From: Atriophallophorus winterbourni
Lineage: Eukaryota > Platyhelminthes > Trematoda > Plagiorchiida > Microphallidae
Assembly: GCA_013407085.1 (NCBI GenBank)
Contig: JACCGJ010000551.1
Coordinates: 1 to 64,000 of the forward strand
Reading direction: 5' to 3'
Length of the DNA stretch: 64,000 nt
The notes under the pieces: model-generated
What the model was told of the DNA's origin: nothing
The model's database searches: none
What the model saw: only the letters and a program-made list of their open reading frames with translations
In this document: piece by piece, positions 24,701 through 39,700 of the stretch
Numbering within the stretch: position 1 is the first letter of the stretch
Layout of the letters: the number at the start of each line of letters is the position of its first letter
Translations under genes and position numbers: made by a program

Positions 24701-27700
24701 CGTCTCCGAGCCGTTGCTGTTCCGTCAACTGGAGCACATTGTTGCGATCGCTCGCGATTTACCTCCGGGGCCACCCGTCGGTTTGTTGACCAGCTTGCCA
24801 AGAGATGAATGGGCCCACGTGCATCGCTTGCTCAAACAAAGTAAGTTCCCACTTGTGCATAAACGGTTTGAATTCACAAGCCCAGATGAAGGGAGCGTGT
24901 CGCACCGTTAGAGACTGTCAGGAAGCCCAATAGGGTTTCAACTTGTCTTTTCCCCTCGATGGTTTATTTGTGGTTGTTGTGTTGAAGGCCAACTTGGTAC
25001 AGTTTCCTCCCTGCTGACTTGTAGATAGTGTATTTCAATCGAATACTTTGCTCGGAGACTCTGAGATGTCTTTACCTCCACCTGGGATACCTGGTGGGAC
25101 ATCACTTACGCTCAAACACTTCCTCCACATTCGTCAGCATGTCTGTATGTGTGAACGCACACGCTTGATCAACGCAAACTCTCGCACAGTCAGAGACTGG
25201 ACATGGGCTAAGATACCGTCAGGTTACCTAGGCATAGACAGATATGAGAAAGAAAATAAATGGTAGTGTTTCAGCATGCAGCTCACTACCGTTGGCCAAT
25301 CAATTTAGCACGGTGTTAGCCACACAACACAGAGAAGTACTGCACGATCGCACACTGTACGATAACCCTACAACAAATGAAAATCGAGATATGTATCGCG
25401 TGCTATATGAACGGTTGCGACCATACACACTACTGCGATTCTGCACGCTGATATATTCCATGAGTAGACATATTTCGCTCTGAATCCAATATCAAATGAT
25501 CACAGGCAGACCACCTAAACAATGATATGATATGAAAGCACAAGCCTGATCCAGGCAAAGTGCTGCACGGTCAGAGACTGCACATGGGCTAAGATACTGC
25601 CAGGTTGCCCAGGCCTAGGCAGATATGAGGGGGAATAGAAATGGTAGTGAGACTCCAGCGTGTTTCAGCATGCAGCTCATTGCCGGTGGCCAATCAATTT
25701 AGCACGATGTTAGCCGCACAGCACATAAATGCTGCACGATTGCACATCCGTGCCGTCCTAAACAATGAATAACTGGCGAGAGACTACGAATTAGAAAAAC
25801 AAGAATGCCATATCCCGTGTAGCCAAAGTAGCACACCGTTGCAACGCAGGTATCTGTTTCTGCCCTAGAAAGGAGCACTAACCGATAGCAAACAAGTAGC
25901 AGACGACGGTTTGGAGATTTACAAAAAAACATTGCGCCATCATGCAATGCCTCACTCACTCAAATATGCCACAACATAAAATTCATCACTCAAATTCAAA
26001 GCAAATATGCAAACAGAAAAGCGATACCAATCAGAACAATAAAGATTCTGGGCTGTATCAACAACATTACAATACAACCATGTTCTGTAACACGGCCACC
26101 AATAACCAGTGTGGTATCGATTCTCTATGGTCGAAAATCGTGCCAGCTGGTATAACGAGGATGATGTTGAAACACTCGCGCGACAAACACCTACCTGTCG
26201 GCATGTCAGCTGACTATGTACACAACTTCGATCAGGAACAAAGATTGTGCAAGCGTTGAAGATGAAGTGTCTCAGCCACACAAGTGTTTTCTCCTTTGTA
26301 CTTACCAATTTCGCTCCCGAAATCCCTCACGAATTGAGGTATTGAGAAGAAATTACCACGAATTCGCAGCATTCAAATAAGGTTCACCGTAGAAAATTAA
26401 TGAAAGATGGCATAGAAGTCTTTTTCTCTCAAATAGTCTCAGACAACCAAGTCCAGCTTCTGGCCTGCACGAGTGGCTCCCCGAGCCCGGCGGAACTGCT
26501 TCTATCAACAAGAGGAGGGAAGAGGGCGAGTGGTTGGCGCCTGAAAACCAGTTTGCTTCGGGCAGATGGAGCTCGTTAGCCTGGGAGGGCATTTCATCTA
26601 AGGCAAGGCAAACCCTGATTTTCAACCTCCGCTGCTTTGCGGGAAATCGGATATCGAAAAAGCCTTCGGTAGAAAATCTTGAGGAAAAATCTGGAACAGA
26701 GTCTCGTTGGCGGTTAGTTGGTGCTGCCTTGCAGGTCGCACTTGGTTGTGCAAAGGCTAGAGAAGCTGACTCAAACAAACGCCGAGTGGTGCTGGGGACG
26801 CCGCTTTGTACCCAAATTCTCAAGACCATTCATTGAAGCCCACTCATCCTCCAGGAGGCGATAGTCGCACAAAGTACAAAGTACGTCTTTTTAGCGGCGA
26901 AGGAAGAGATAGTCCATCTCCTTTTCAAATCTAAAACTGGCTTTGATTGATCAACCACCTATCGGGCTATGTATGTGTGTATGAAATCACAAACTTAGAT
27001 CCATGCAAGGCGCCACACTGCGCTTGGGCTAAGATACTGTCAGATCGCTTAGACCTAGACAGAACAAAGCATGCTGGGTAAGGAACAGAAGATCTTCCAA
27101 ATTGTTTTGTTCTTTTACGAGGTAGGAGATAATTACTTCTCGTGTAGGAGAATGGTTTGCAGACAATAATGACCTTGTACACCATTTGACATTCACGAAA
27201 GTATATTGAAGACTACGTTCGAAATATGAGGCCATCCAGTGAAGAATGTTCAGTGCAACACCACAGTACTGTTTTGGAGTAAGGCACTTCTCATATCTGT
27301 CTAGGCCTGGGCAACCTGACAGTAATATCACCTACGTGCGATCTCTGACTTTACCTGGACCAGGCTTGTGCTTTCATACTATATTGTTGAAAGCATTGGC
27401 ATAATCAAGTGACCGAGAATTACGATCTATCGACATATAAAGACCATCAATCGATTCATCATCTTTGTTGACAGCATTACACCGGCACCAAGTGCATAAC
27501 CGCCATACAACTATGACATAGTAAACAATACTATACCATCGACATCGACTTATCGAACAAAGCTTTATTACTTGACAATCAGGCGCTTGAAATTGTGGAT
27601 CGTTTCACGTATCTCGGTAGTTGTATCAATAATTCTGCATCGTTAGATAACGAGGTCTCGGCACGCATTTCTAAAGCGACCGTAGCATTCCGCAACCTAG

Positions 27701-30700
27701 GTCACCTCTGGCGTCAGAAAGGACTGTCTCTGCTACTCAAGGGTAGAGTCTATAAAGCGACAGTGCGGGCTGTGTTACTGTATGGGTGCGAAACCTGGAC
27801 TTTACGTAAAGAACACATTCAGCGTCTCCAAGTATTTGACAACCGGTGTCTCCGCAGCATTCTAGGAGTTAGCTGTTACAATCGTATGCGCACCGATGCT
27901 CTCCGAAATAAGTTGTTTGGTAGTAATGTCGATATAGAGAAGCAGATCAACCTGCATAGGTTACGCTGGTTGGGTCACGTTTTACGGATGCCGGACCACC
28001 GACTTCCGAAACAGATTCTTTTTGCGACGCCACATCCTGATTGGCGTAAATCTCGGGGTGGCCAAACCGTCACATGGCATAGGCAGCTAAAAATTCTTAC
28101 TAGTAACCTTTCCAAAGTAGGCGCAGCGCGTCTTCCAGGCTGGTGTCCCCGCGATCATATATCGCAATGGTTAGTTACGCTTCAGGATATGTCCCGAAAC
28201 CGTGTTCAATGGCGGTCTTGCACTAAGCATCTTCTTGGAGTGTTTGCATAACCTTGTATGTTGTCAAGCGGAGTGACGAGAAAAGCTTGTTATGATGCAT
28301 GACAGTGAAAGCCGCAAGGAAGCTGCCGTGCTGATGTTGCTCTACTCGTTCACGAAACTTGTTTGAATGCATGTTCCATTCGAGGTGTAGGCACCTCATT
28401 CCAGTTTGTTTGTGCTTACTCTTCTATAGAATCCGTAGCAATTTAAGTCCCACCCTTCCCCATCTTTTAGGATTTTAATTTTTCATGGTTGTATGGCAGT
28501 TAAGCATTCGGTACGTGCTACCGGTGTATTGCTGTCTTTGATGATGATGATGATGACTATACCATACCATTTTAAACAATGTGGGAAAGGGTGGGTGGGA
28601 CCTCAAAAGCTACTGAACCTATAAAAGATTGGACACAGACGCACTGGGATGGGTTGCCTACAACTCGAATCAAACATACATTCAAGCAAGTGTTGTGAAC
28701 GAGTAGAGCAACAACAACATGACAGCTTCCTTGCGGCTTTCAATGTCACGCATCAAGTCAGGCTTTCTTCGCCACTCCGCTTGGCAACAGGTAAGATTCA
28801 CCAAACACTCCAAGAAGATGTCTACAACAATCCAATGATGACATCACGACGCGGCGGATGTGACTCGCCGCTCCAAAAGTCACTGCCCCTTGTCCTATCC
28901 AAGGACATTGTATGGTGCACAGGCAAAAACTGAAGTCACCAACCTATCAACGGGGTTATCGGGCTCCGAACTGGAAATTCCCAGAAAAGGGCGTATGAAC
29001 CGCTTCGTCGGTCACCGGCCACCGATAGGTGCGAACCTCTCTCGCTCCACTGCCTTGTGGGTAAAGGCTCGGGGTGGGACCCCCTAAACGAAATCTCCCT
29101 ACTTCGGTGTAGGCAACCGGGTAGTATCATGCCTACGTTCAACGATGCCGATGACAACGCTTTGTACCCCCCTTCTCGCTTTGTACATCTCATTGTTTAT
29201 GTTGAACGGCACTATATCTGTATCAGATTGTGCAAATATAATAATAATAATAATAATAAATAATAATCTGGCCTGCTCTTCACGAATCTTTGATTGGCTG
29301 TGTAATTTAAGACGCCAAAGACATACTGAAGCAAGAAGCCAGGTAATGACGGGCGTAAGTCTTATTCCAATGTGATTAAAGAATGGAGGACGCACATCCT
29401 TTTTGAAAATAGGTACCATTATAGATTCTACCCACCACTGGGGAATAGTTTCCGTGTCCCATCCCTGACGAAAATGGTCAACTATAGTGCTTAATAGACT
29501 ATCTCAACCATCCTTGAACAGAACCGAGGTCAGTCCATCAGCACCAGCTGCCTTGATTCTTTTCACTGACTCAATACCGAGCTTGATTTTTGCTTCGCTC
29601 GGAGGCGTTAAATCAACTTACCAGGGTTAACAATATGAAATAGAAGGCAATGGACCATCTGCTGCTGGCCAGCGAAATTGCTGATGAAAATGCTCCGTCC
29701 AACGTATGTATGGTATGAAAGCACAAGCCTGATTCAGGCAAAGTGCCGCACAGTCATAGACTGCACATGGGCTAAGATAGTGTCGGGTTGCCCAGGCCTA
29801 AACAGATATGATAAAGAAAAAAGCACAGGAAATGATAGTGAGACTCCAGCGTGTTTCAGCATGCAGCTCACTACCGGTTGCCAATCAACGAGACAAGCGT
29901 CGCTCTTTATTAGTGATTAAGGTACCATCGATTCGTACTGTAAACAGACTGATGAACTTCTTGTAACTGACAACGCAAAGCCATACGTCGTAGCCAAATT
30001 ACTTCAGGTACTGTGACGCACAAACAATTGGGTGGTAGTTCCCGGGACTGTTTGTGGAAACGTGGTTATTCTTACAGCTTTCCAGAACTGAGGGAATTAT
30101 TGTTCTCCCCTCATGAAAAACCCTTTTAGTAACCTTTCCAAAGTCGGCGCAGCGCGTCTTTCAGACTGGTGTCCCCGCGATCAGATATCGCAATGGTTAG
30201 TTACGCTTCAGGATATGTCCCGAAACCGTGTTCAATGGCGGCCTTGCACTAAGCATCTTCTTGGAGTGTTTGCTTAACTTTGCATGTTGTCAAGCGGAGT
30301 GACGAGAAAATCTTGTTATGATGCATGGCAGTGAAAGCCGCAAGGAAGCTGCCATGCTGATGTCGCTCTACTCGTTCACGAAACTTGTTTGAATGTATGT
30401 TCCATTTGAGGTGTAGGCACCTCTTCGCAATTTGTTTGTGCTTACTCTTTTATAGAACCCGTAGCAATTTAAGTCCCACCCTTCCCCATCTTTTAGGATT
30501 TTAATTTTTCATGGTTGTATGGCAGTTAAGCATTCGGTACGTGCTACCGGTGTATTGCTGTCTTTGATGATGATGGTGATGAACGTTTACCAATTCGCGC
30601 TTTCATTTCGCTTGCGCTTCTTGTGATTACGTCTCGCAGCGCTTATCATATCAATTTTGGCGTATAAACCCTTCCGTCGTGATTGGGAAGCACATCATTT

Positions 30701-33700
30701 ATTTCGAAATCGGGTTTTGAGGGTTGTACGTCTGCGGGACATTGCTCTGATCTGTCGCCGATTCTTTGGTGTGAGCTAGCTCGCGTAGCCCCCGGATGTG
30801 ATTGTATCTAATCCCGTTTGTGACAGTGATGTCATAGGAGAAATGCTACTGAGATGATGTTGGTGGTTCTTAGAGTGATGGCATCGTTGTGTTGATGATC
30901 AGGATGATGCAGACAACGTCTGTGATAGTGTCGATATTCAGGAACTTGGGGATGATATTGTTGAAGGTGCTGATGGTGGGTTTCTGAGGATCAGCATGAA
31001 GTTGATGAGAAAGGCGGATGGTATGGTATGGTATGAAAGCACAAGCCTGATGCAGGCAAAGTGCCGCACAGTCAGAGACTGCACGCGGGGAAAGATACTG
31101 TCAGGCTGCCCATGCCTAGACAGATATGAGAAATAGAGAATAAAGATGGTAGCGAGACTCCAGCGTGTTTCAGCATGCAGCTCACTACCCGTGGCCAATC
31201 AGTTTAGCACGGTGTTAGACGCACAGTACAGACGTACTGTACGATTGCACATCCGCGCGGATGGTCATAAATGATCAGAGATGTTGATAAAGTTTCTTGG
31301 GGTTATTAAACAAATGATGTCCCCAGCACCACCGCTCTAGCCTTTGCACACCCAAATATAACCTACTGGGCGGACAGGCGGACTGTGTATTGTCAACGAT
31401 GTTAGAAGGTGTGGAGCGTGACTGGATAACAATATGTAACGATCTCGCCTCCAATTGACGCGCTTGGGATGACTTGATTCGAGACGAAGCCGATAATCTG
31501 CCGGTGGAGCCTGTCTCAAGAAAGTAACGTAAAGTTAGTAGGTCCAGATGATGATTGAGATTAGTTAGACCGCAATCTGCTTTCCCATCTGTTACGAGTC
31601 CACGTAGATCTCTTGATAACCTTGATAGCTGCAGTCAGCTGCTTTACCTTGTACCTCGTGATTCGCCTGTTGGCATGACATCCCCGAGAGTTCAAATACC
31701 AGCGACACTCAGTGCGGACGCACACATGGTCATTCGATGTTCTCTCGTGAACGCGTGGTTAATGCAGGATCGATTATAATACCTGGGTTGGTGTAATGAA
31801 CGTTTTGACTAGACACACACTGTTTACCTTAAAGCCACTCGACGTAATCCGTAAAATATTACCATCCTTTACATTTGTATGACACCGTTTATCTGAAATA
31901 AAACAGGTGTTCAAAATTCCAACGTTCTTACCAACGTGGAACGCAGTCTGTTTGTCCTCTGTCTGGACGAGTTTGCCGAATTGCCCGTGGTAAACGATAG
32001 CGACCCAGACGCTCTGGATATTCGCGACTCGGTCAGTTCCGCCAACGTGCTGCACGGCAACTTGATCAACTCCGGGAACCGCTGGTTTGACAAATCTGTC
32101 CAATTCATGGTCTCTCGTGATGGGTCTGTGGGCGCGAACTTTGAACATACCGCGACGGATGCTGGGGCCCTGGTCCCAATGATTGCGGATTGTTACACCG
32201 CGTTCGATACGCATTTGCAGTTGGGCGATGGTCGTTTGCCGATCTACTCGTGCCCGCGGGAGTTGTCGTGGCATGTGGGACCGGAGCTGGAGACGGAACT
32301 GCGACGCGCTGAGGATGCGTTGAAGCAGTAAGTGTGTTCGAATTTTCTTGTGTGGCTAACCTGGTGCTAAATTGATTGGCCACGGGTAATGAGCTGCATG
32401 CTGAAACACGCTGGAGTCTCACTAGCATCTGTATTCGTCTATTTCTTATATCTGTCTAGGCCTGAGCAACCTGACAGTATCTTAGCCCACGTGCAGTCTC
32501 TGACTGTGAGGCACTTTGCCTGGATCAGGCTTGTGCATTCATACCATACCAGGGAAGAACATATTTGTGTCTCGGTGCTTGGATGTTACATAAACGACAT
32601 TCTTCTTCGAGGTCGCCATTGCTTCGGACGTTTCGTAATCGTCATTCTATAGAACGAGGTTTTGTTGTGGATGTCATTTAGCTTGTTAACTAACCATCAT
32701 AAGCTCTCGACGAATGCCATCTGATGGACATAATCTCAGCTGACTCTGCCGTACCAAGGAAAAGCCGATAAGCAAACGCGTGAAAAAAGAGAAAACAGGC
32801 ATGCGGAATGTGCAAAAGCAAATGCACAAAAAGCAGCTTGTGTTTGTAGTTTCACTGCATGCGATTTTTTATATATAAAATAATACCGGATAAAAAATTA
32901 TGACACACATAATAAAATACACTGGCGCCACTGACTTCGGTTTGTAGCCATATCGCGTAAGGTTTCCATCCAACTATTAGGTGGAGCTTTTGGACCCCAC
33001 CCAGGCTAAAGAATAGACCAACTGAGTCTAGCGCTACGGTGAGTTTCTTCATCCCAACGCGCCACGTCATGGACTGGCCACCCGATCGTTTCTCCCAGCT
33101 TCTGTCAGACTGTGTATAAGGCGCGGTACGGTAAACGATGAGTAGGCATTCTTGAAACATGTCCCAACCATCGCAAACGTAGGAGTGTAGCATTCATACA
33201 CGAGGATTCTGTAGAAATCACCTAGCTTGATGACGAGCCGTTATAATCAGCCAGTACAAACTCGGCATTTGCCCACCCGGTATCATAAAACGTACTGAGG
33301 AGGAGGTATGGTATGGTATGGTATGAAAGCACAAGCCTGATCCAGGCAAAGTGCCGCACATTCAGAGACTGCACGTGGGCTAAGATACTGTCAGGTTGCC
33401 CAGGCCTAGACAGATATGAAGGGGGGGAATAGAAATGGAGATGGTGGTGAGACTCCAGCGTGTACTCGTATGCAGCTCACTATCGTTAGCCAATCAATTT
33501 AGCACGATGTTAGCCGCACAGCACAGCAATGTTGAGGAGGAGGCGACTGTCGCAAGGTAGTTTTGGTCCTTGATGTAGCATTCACTGAGGAAACGTTTGA
33601 TGAGTTTGGATGATTGGTTACTCCAAGTCTATCGGTGTGGCTTCGACCTCATGTTTGACATGGCGGTGTGTCGACTTATCGTGGCCTGGCACACTGCGAC

Positions 33701-36700
33701 AACTGGGTTATAACCCCGCATAAAAATTTGCTTTTAGATGACTGCAGTGCACACTTCAACTGGTGTCTAGGCCTGGGCAACCTGACAGTAACTTAGCCCA
33801 CGTGCAGTCTCTGGCTGTGCGGCACTATGCCTGGATAAGGCTTGTGCTTTCATACCATACATACTGGTGATAGTCTTGCTTCTCTGATTTCCCTTCCACA
33901 TTCCTTGGTTGAGAATCCCATCGATTAACAAGACACCGCATCTGACAAATCGCCTAAGCACAGACTCCAGAGTGCCTTCATGTTATCAGCTCGATATTTG
34001 TACTGTGCAACTATTGTGTTGGCCTCCATCGGTCGATATGGAGTCTGAATGTACATCACTATCGCATGATGCTTTCATGAACCATAGACTGTTTGGAATG
34101 ACTAAACAGTCCGATTCCGCGGGAATAATTTCTCCTGTAGCGCTCACTCAGTCGATTGATGTCAGTTGCATGCTCTTTGGTGTGATCTACGTTCAGCAAC
34201 CGCGAAACCAGTGTCTTCTCTTATTCACCTCGAGCATGACGCTTTACAAAGTACCTCTGCGTACGCACCGATGCTCTCCGCAATAAGTTGTTCGATAGTA
34301 ATGTTGATATAGAGAAGCAGATCAATCTGCATAGGTTACGTTGGTTGGTTCAGGTTTTACGGATGCCGGACCACCGACTTTCGAAACGGATTCTTTTTGC
34401 GATGCCACATCCTGATTGGCGTAAATCTCGGGGTGGCGTAGGTAGTTAAAAACCCTTACTAGTAACCTTTCCAAAGTCGGCGTAGTGCGATTAGATATCG
34501 CAATGGCTTCAGTATATGTCCCGAAACCATGTTCAATGGCGGTCTTGCACTAAGCATCTTCGTGGAGTGTTTGCTTAACCTTGTATGTTGTCAAGCGGAG
34601 TGACAGTCATAGCCGCACGGAAGCTGTCGTGTTGATGTCGCTCTGCTCGTTCACGAAACTTGTTTGAATGTAGGTGTAGGCACCTCATTCCAGTTTGTTT
34701 GTGCTTACTCTTCTATAGAATCCGTAGCTATTTAAGTCCCACCCTTCCTCATCTTTTAGGATTTTATTTTTTCATGGTTGTATGGCAGTTAAACATTCGG
34801 TACGTGCTACCAGTGTAATGCTGTCTGCGATGATGATGACACAATGTGAGCGGTCATGAGCATGTTTCCGAACTCGTGGGGTGAAGAGCTTTCATCTCGC
34901 TTTTGCAAACGTCTTTGTACCGCGAGTGGAGTCTGCCGACTTCCTGAATTCAATTCACCATAAAATGTAGATAAGACCGTGCTACATTTATTTGACACCG
35001 GTGGTAAACTGCATGCGAAAACACGCTGAAGTCTCACTGCAATTTCTATTTTCATCTTTCATATTTGTCTAGGTCTGGGCAACCTGACTGCTTGTTAGCC
35101 CATGTGCCTTCTATGGCTGCGCGGTACTTTGCCTGGATCATCCTTGTGATTTCATACATACATACATTACATACATACATACATACATCATACATAATAC
35201 ATACATACATACATACATACATACATACATACATACATACATACATACATACATACCATACATACATACATACCGCGTGGATACTAAATGCTTTACTGTA
35301 CGGCAGTGAAACCTGGACCACCCACGCAAGACACAAATGGAAGCTGAATGCTTTCCATCTACGAAGCATCCGTCGTATCTTGAACATATCGTGGATGGAC
35401 AGAGTGACTAATGCTGAAGTGCTTTCAAAAGCTGGTCTACAGAGCATGTTCACCCTATTACGACAGCGCCGCCTGCGGTGGCTTGGTCATGCCTACAGAC
35501 ATTACAAACATTGAACCACTCTACGACTTTGTTCCAAAACCCTGGTCCTTTAAACTTTGACTCACGGAAAAACAGTGATGGTACCTACTTTTACGTATGT
35601 GGGCAGCTGTGTCAACTGACCTTGACCGTGTTCACTTGGATCAGTTTGATATGGATACACACTAGTAGGAAAATCGACCACTGATCCTGGTCATTCCCAC
35701 GATATGTGACACACGGTAAGCGTAGTATAGGTTGTTTAGCGGTAAGGTCAAATAAGTGGTGGTGGGTTGACTACTACTTAATCATGTTCCCTGTCCTGAC
35801 TATCACCCTTGGTCTGACGAAGCTTCTGTGTCAGAAGTGAAACGTTACCCAAAACTACTCTAACCGATTGCACACAAATTCCTTTGCATTATGAATACAC
35901 GATCGGTCCCAAATATATTCCAATCGATTGCTGAGTGCTGATACCCTGGTTTCTCTAAAATCTACTCTCTGCATGCTAATCTGCACTCGACCTACCTCGC
36001 GGTTCTTGTAGTAGTGCTGCGTCTGAAAAGTACTTTGACGTCACGTGATAAGGCGGATTAGAGCTCGTTCTGGTCTTGTGTTCTGGCGTGTCCTGATCAG
36101 GACACAACCACCGAGATGTAGAATCCGCTCACGTACGCGTGTGGTGTGAACTCGCACGATGTGCTGTGTGAGTGGCGTCTGTGTCTGTTCATTCTAGTCC
36201 TGAGTGTGTAAGCGCTTTGCTGAGATTCCAATTTCTCACGGTATCCTGGCCGAATTATGACCATCACGCAAGCAGCTCTACTGGTTTAATCAGGATTGTT
36301 TCTTCACCGTACCCTACTACGTCAGTGCTGTCTAGGTCATGTGTACAGAATGGGGAATGGTTGTGTTCCCTGTGGAGGATTAAAATCAGGAAGTCCACCT
36401 TTTGACAGGCTACAAGCACGTTTGCAAAAGAGACGTGAAGGCTCTCCACATTGACCCTACGAGTGGGGAAGAACTTGTTCTTAAGCGCTCACATTGGAGG
36501 CACTGTGTAAAACGTCTTCTGCAAGCTGAGGAATAGAACATACGCCGTCAGCATTCAACTGACAGCGTTCGACTGCCTATCGTTATGAGCGTTGTGGGAG
36601 AGATTGTTCCATCAAATTGAATTGTCAGGTCATTCGATACGCTGTGAGTATGATCCGTGGTCAGCATCGGCCGTAGGAGACTAACAACAACATGAACCTA

Positions 36701-39700
36701 AACTAAGACATCCTTAAGGGCATTTTGATTGATTTGCCAGAGGTAGTGAGTTGCATGCTGAAACAGGCTGGAGTCTCACTACAATCTCCTGTTCTTTTTT
36801 CTTCCTCATATCTGTCTAGGCCTGGGCAACCTGACAGTATCTTAGCCCACGTGCAGTCTCTGGCTGTACGGCACTTTGCATGGATCAGGCTTGTGCTTTC
36901 ATACCGATACATTTGGACTGGTTTAGTTTTCCCCTTCTGTGCTGCGAGACACCAGATACTACGTATAGCTAGTATGGACTGCTTACATCTGAAGACCCGT
37001 TTTAAAGTTCTGTTCAGTGCCGTCAACTTTATGAAGATTGTTATCATGGTATCACGTTACACATTTACGACGTTTGAACGGAGTCCCAAGCTGCCATCCG
37101 CGACGGTTGCCAAAATGGCTAGCTGACTTCGAGGGCATCGCATGTGACGCTAATCTACAATAGAATCATCAACTTCCTTACCGTCATTGGTATGCGAAAA
37201 GACTGTAGGATTCATCCATTTTAGTCAATTTAGTGGTTGACGCGATATTAGGATCGTGTAACGCAAACTTGTAGGATCCTTTATTCAACGAGGAAATGAT
37301 TGATTAATCTTTCCCGCTGCGATAGGTAGTACTCGGCCAATCAGCGGCACTTGTACGCCGCAATCCACACTCGAGAACATTATATCTGATCTTCTTGAGC
37401 GTGCGGATGACTCCAAACGAAGCGGTTAAGAACAAGTTCTTTCCAACTCGTAGGGTCAGTGCGCAGAGCCTTTCTATCTCGTTTGCTAACTGCAAGTGTG
37501 GTCTGCCCAACGGCCGACCTCCTGGTTATACTATAATCTACTGTATATGTAATGTACAGGCTTCGAGGCCACCTCTTCCCGCGTTTAACCACAACTTGTC
37601 GATTGTGCTCGGATTCGTCGCTGAGGTCCGCCTCTCCCACGCTAATCATCTTCACTCACGAATCCCACAACATAAAAACGCCCATTAATCAAACGCGTTT
37701 ATTGAACACAAAGCATGCGTCTCGTTTATATCGGCAGATCACTTATTCACATCACGGTCCTGGTTGTCAATCGATTTCACCGCAAGCGGTTCAGTTCAAG
37801 GTCTCACAATACTTGGCTCGTTTGAATGACCTTGACAAATTGCATATCGTTTGATAGCATGTGAATGGTCGTCGTCGTTCTTTCGGCGCTTCTTGCTCTC
37901 GCGTTGTGCCGGTGGTGTTCTGCGATGGTTTGTGTACCTCCATGACCCATTGAGCTATACTGGGTGGTGTCAGCAGAGCTACTCATACCAGTAAGGTCGA
38001 TGGATAGTATGTATGTATGAGATCACAAGCCTGATCCAGACAAAGTGTTGCACAGTCAGAGACTGCATGTGTGCTGAGATACTGTCGATGGATAGAGATC
38101 AGACAAACAGTCTCAACCCATTGCTTGTGGTTCAGGCTTTTTAACAAAAGGCACTGGGTGGGGCCCCCTACTTCGGCCTGGACAACCAGGTACTATCACG
38201 CCCACAAGCAATTATGAAAATACAGGTAAAAATGACGGATGCCGTGCTCTCACGCTCTCTGCTCACAATGAGAACTTTTGATATCTGTTTTCCGTTTTGT
38301 GGTTCTATGGGTATCCTATTTGTGGCGTCGACGCGATGTTTCACTCCATACTAAAGGCCGAGTGTACAACGCAGTGGTGCGTGCTACACTACTTTATGGC
38401 TGCGAAACTTGATCTATCCGAGCGGAAGATGTCCGTCGGCTTTCTGTTTTTGATACCCGTTGCCTGCGTAGAATTACTCGCATTCGGTGGCAGCATCGTG
38501 TTACAAATATAGATGTCTGCAAGCGGGTGTTAGGACCAGGTGGCCACGGACTGAGAGAAATGCTGATGCTTGCTCGCTTGCGATGGTTGGGACATGTTTT
38601 AAGAATGCCTACTCACCGTTTACGGTACCGCGCCTTATTCGCAGAACCTAACAGAAGCTCGGAGAAAAGATCGGGTGGCCAGTCCATGACGTGACGCGTT
38701 GGGATGAAGAAACTCACCGTAGCGCTAGGCTCAGTTGGGCGTATTCGTTTACTGGGTGGGGTCCAAAAGCTCCACCTAATAGTTGGCTGGAAACATTACG
38801 AGATATGGCTGCAAACCGAAGTCAGTGGCTGCTGTGTATTTTATTTTGTGTGTGCCAATCTTTTATCTAAATTTAATGAATAAAAAAAACAAAATCACAT
38901 ACGGTGAAACTACAAAAAAACAAGCTGCTTTTTGCGCATTTGCTTTTGCATATTCCGCTTGCCTGCTTTCCCTTTTTACACGCGCTTGCTTATATGCTTT
39001 TCCTGGTTGGCACTTTGTCTGGCGCCAGACTTGTACTTCATGATGATGATGATGTTCTGCATATCAACCCAAAGCTGGTGATTAACACTCTTCGCAAATC
39101 CACTTCACATCTCCACCATACCTCATCTGAATCCAGAGTTAAACTAATTTCTTGCATCCCAATATCTGCCAGCCATTGATTTATCGTTATCTCGACATAA
39201 TATGCCCACCCCCGCTCATTTTGCCACCTCTGTAGACTGATAAATTCCGTGGAAATTCGCTACACACGATTTCGTGAATTTGGCTCGAATGCGATTAAGC
39301 AACTCAAAGCCAGTCCGGATGCGTTTGTTCAAGTGAGTCGCAACATATTTGTTCTCGCATGGTATGTTTTCATGGGATCCTTACCCCGCACGGATGTGCA
39401 ATCGTGCAATATTGTTGTGCTGTGCTCGGCTAACACCATGCTAAATTGATGTGTCAGTAGCATTTTCACCTGTGCGTCTCAATGCCTGGATTATTGTCTG
39501 CTGAATTCTACCGCATTGTTTGCTAAACATATTTTAACTTATTCTACTACTGATATTTTGTCAGTAGTCACCTGTCACATTGGGACAATGTGCATATTTC
39601 CTGTTAGACATCTGTTTATATTTTAAACGGTTATAGCGTGTTTTGACGATCGTAGTCGACACTTACTTTAGCTCGTATTCCCTCCCTGTCAGCTAGTTTT

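Noticed and set aside
27395..27450. Possible satellite relic (AAGTGACCGAGAATTACG)
   Set aside because: Similarity is short and lacks the hammerhead core.
31774..32274. 166-codon minus-strand frame
   Set aside because: It is antisense to CRAT exon 6, whose plus-strand frame has clear family motifs and splice sites.
35065..35514. 149-codon frame as a real gene
   Set aside because: It runs through a SINE-like copy and a (CATA)n microsatellite before entering an RTE-C fragment.
36725..37126. 133-codon frame and similar SLSRPGQPDSILAHVQSL-type frames elsewhere
   Set aside because: These are chance frames through the SINE-like repeat; the same words appear at a dozen loci with different ends.
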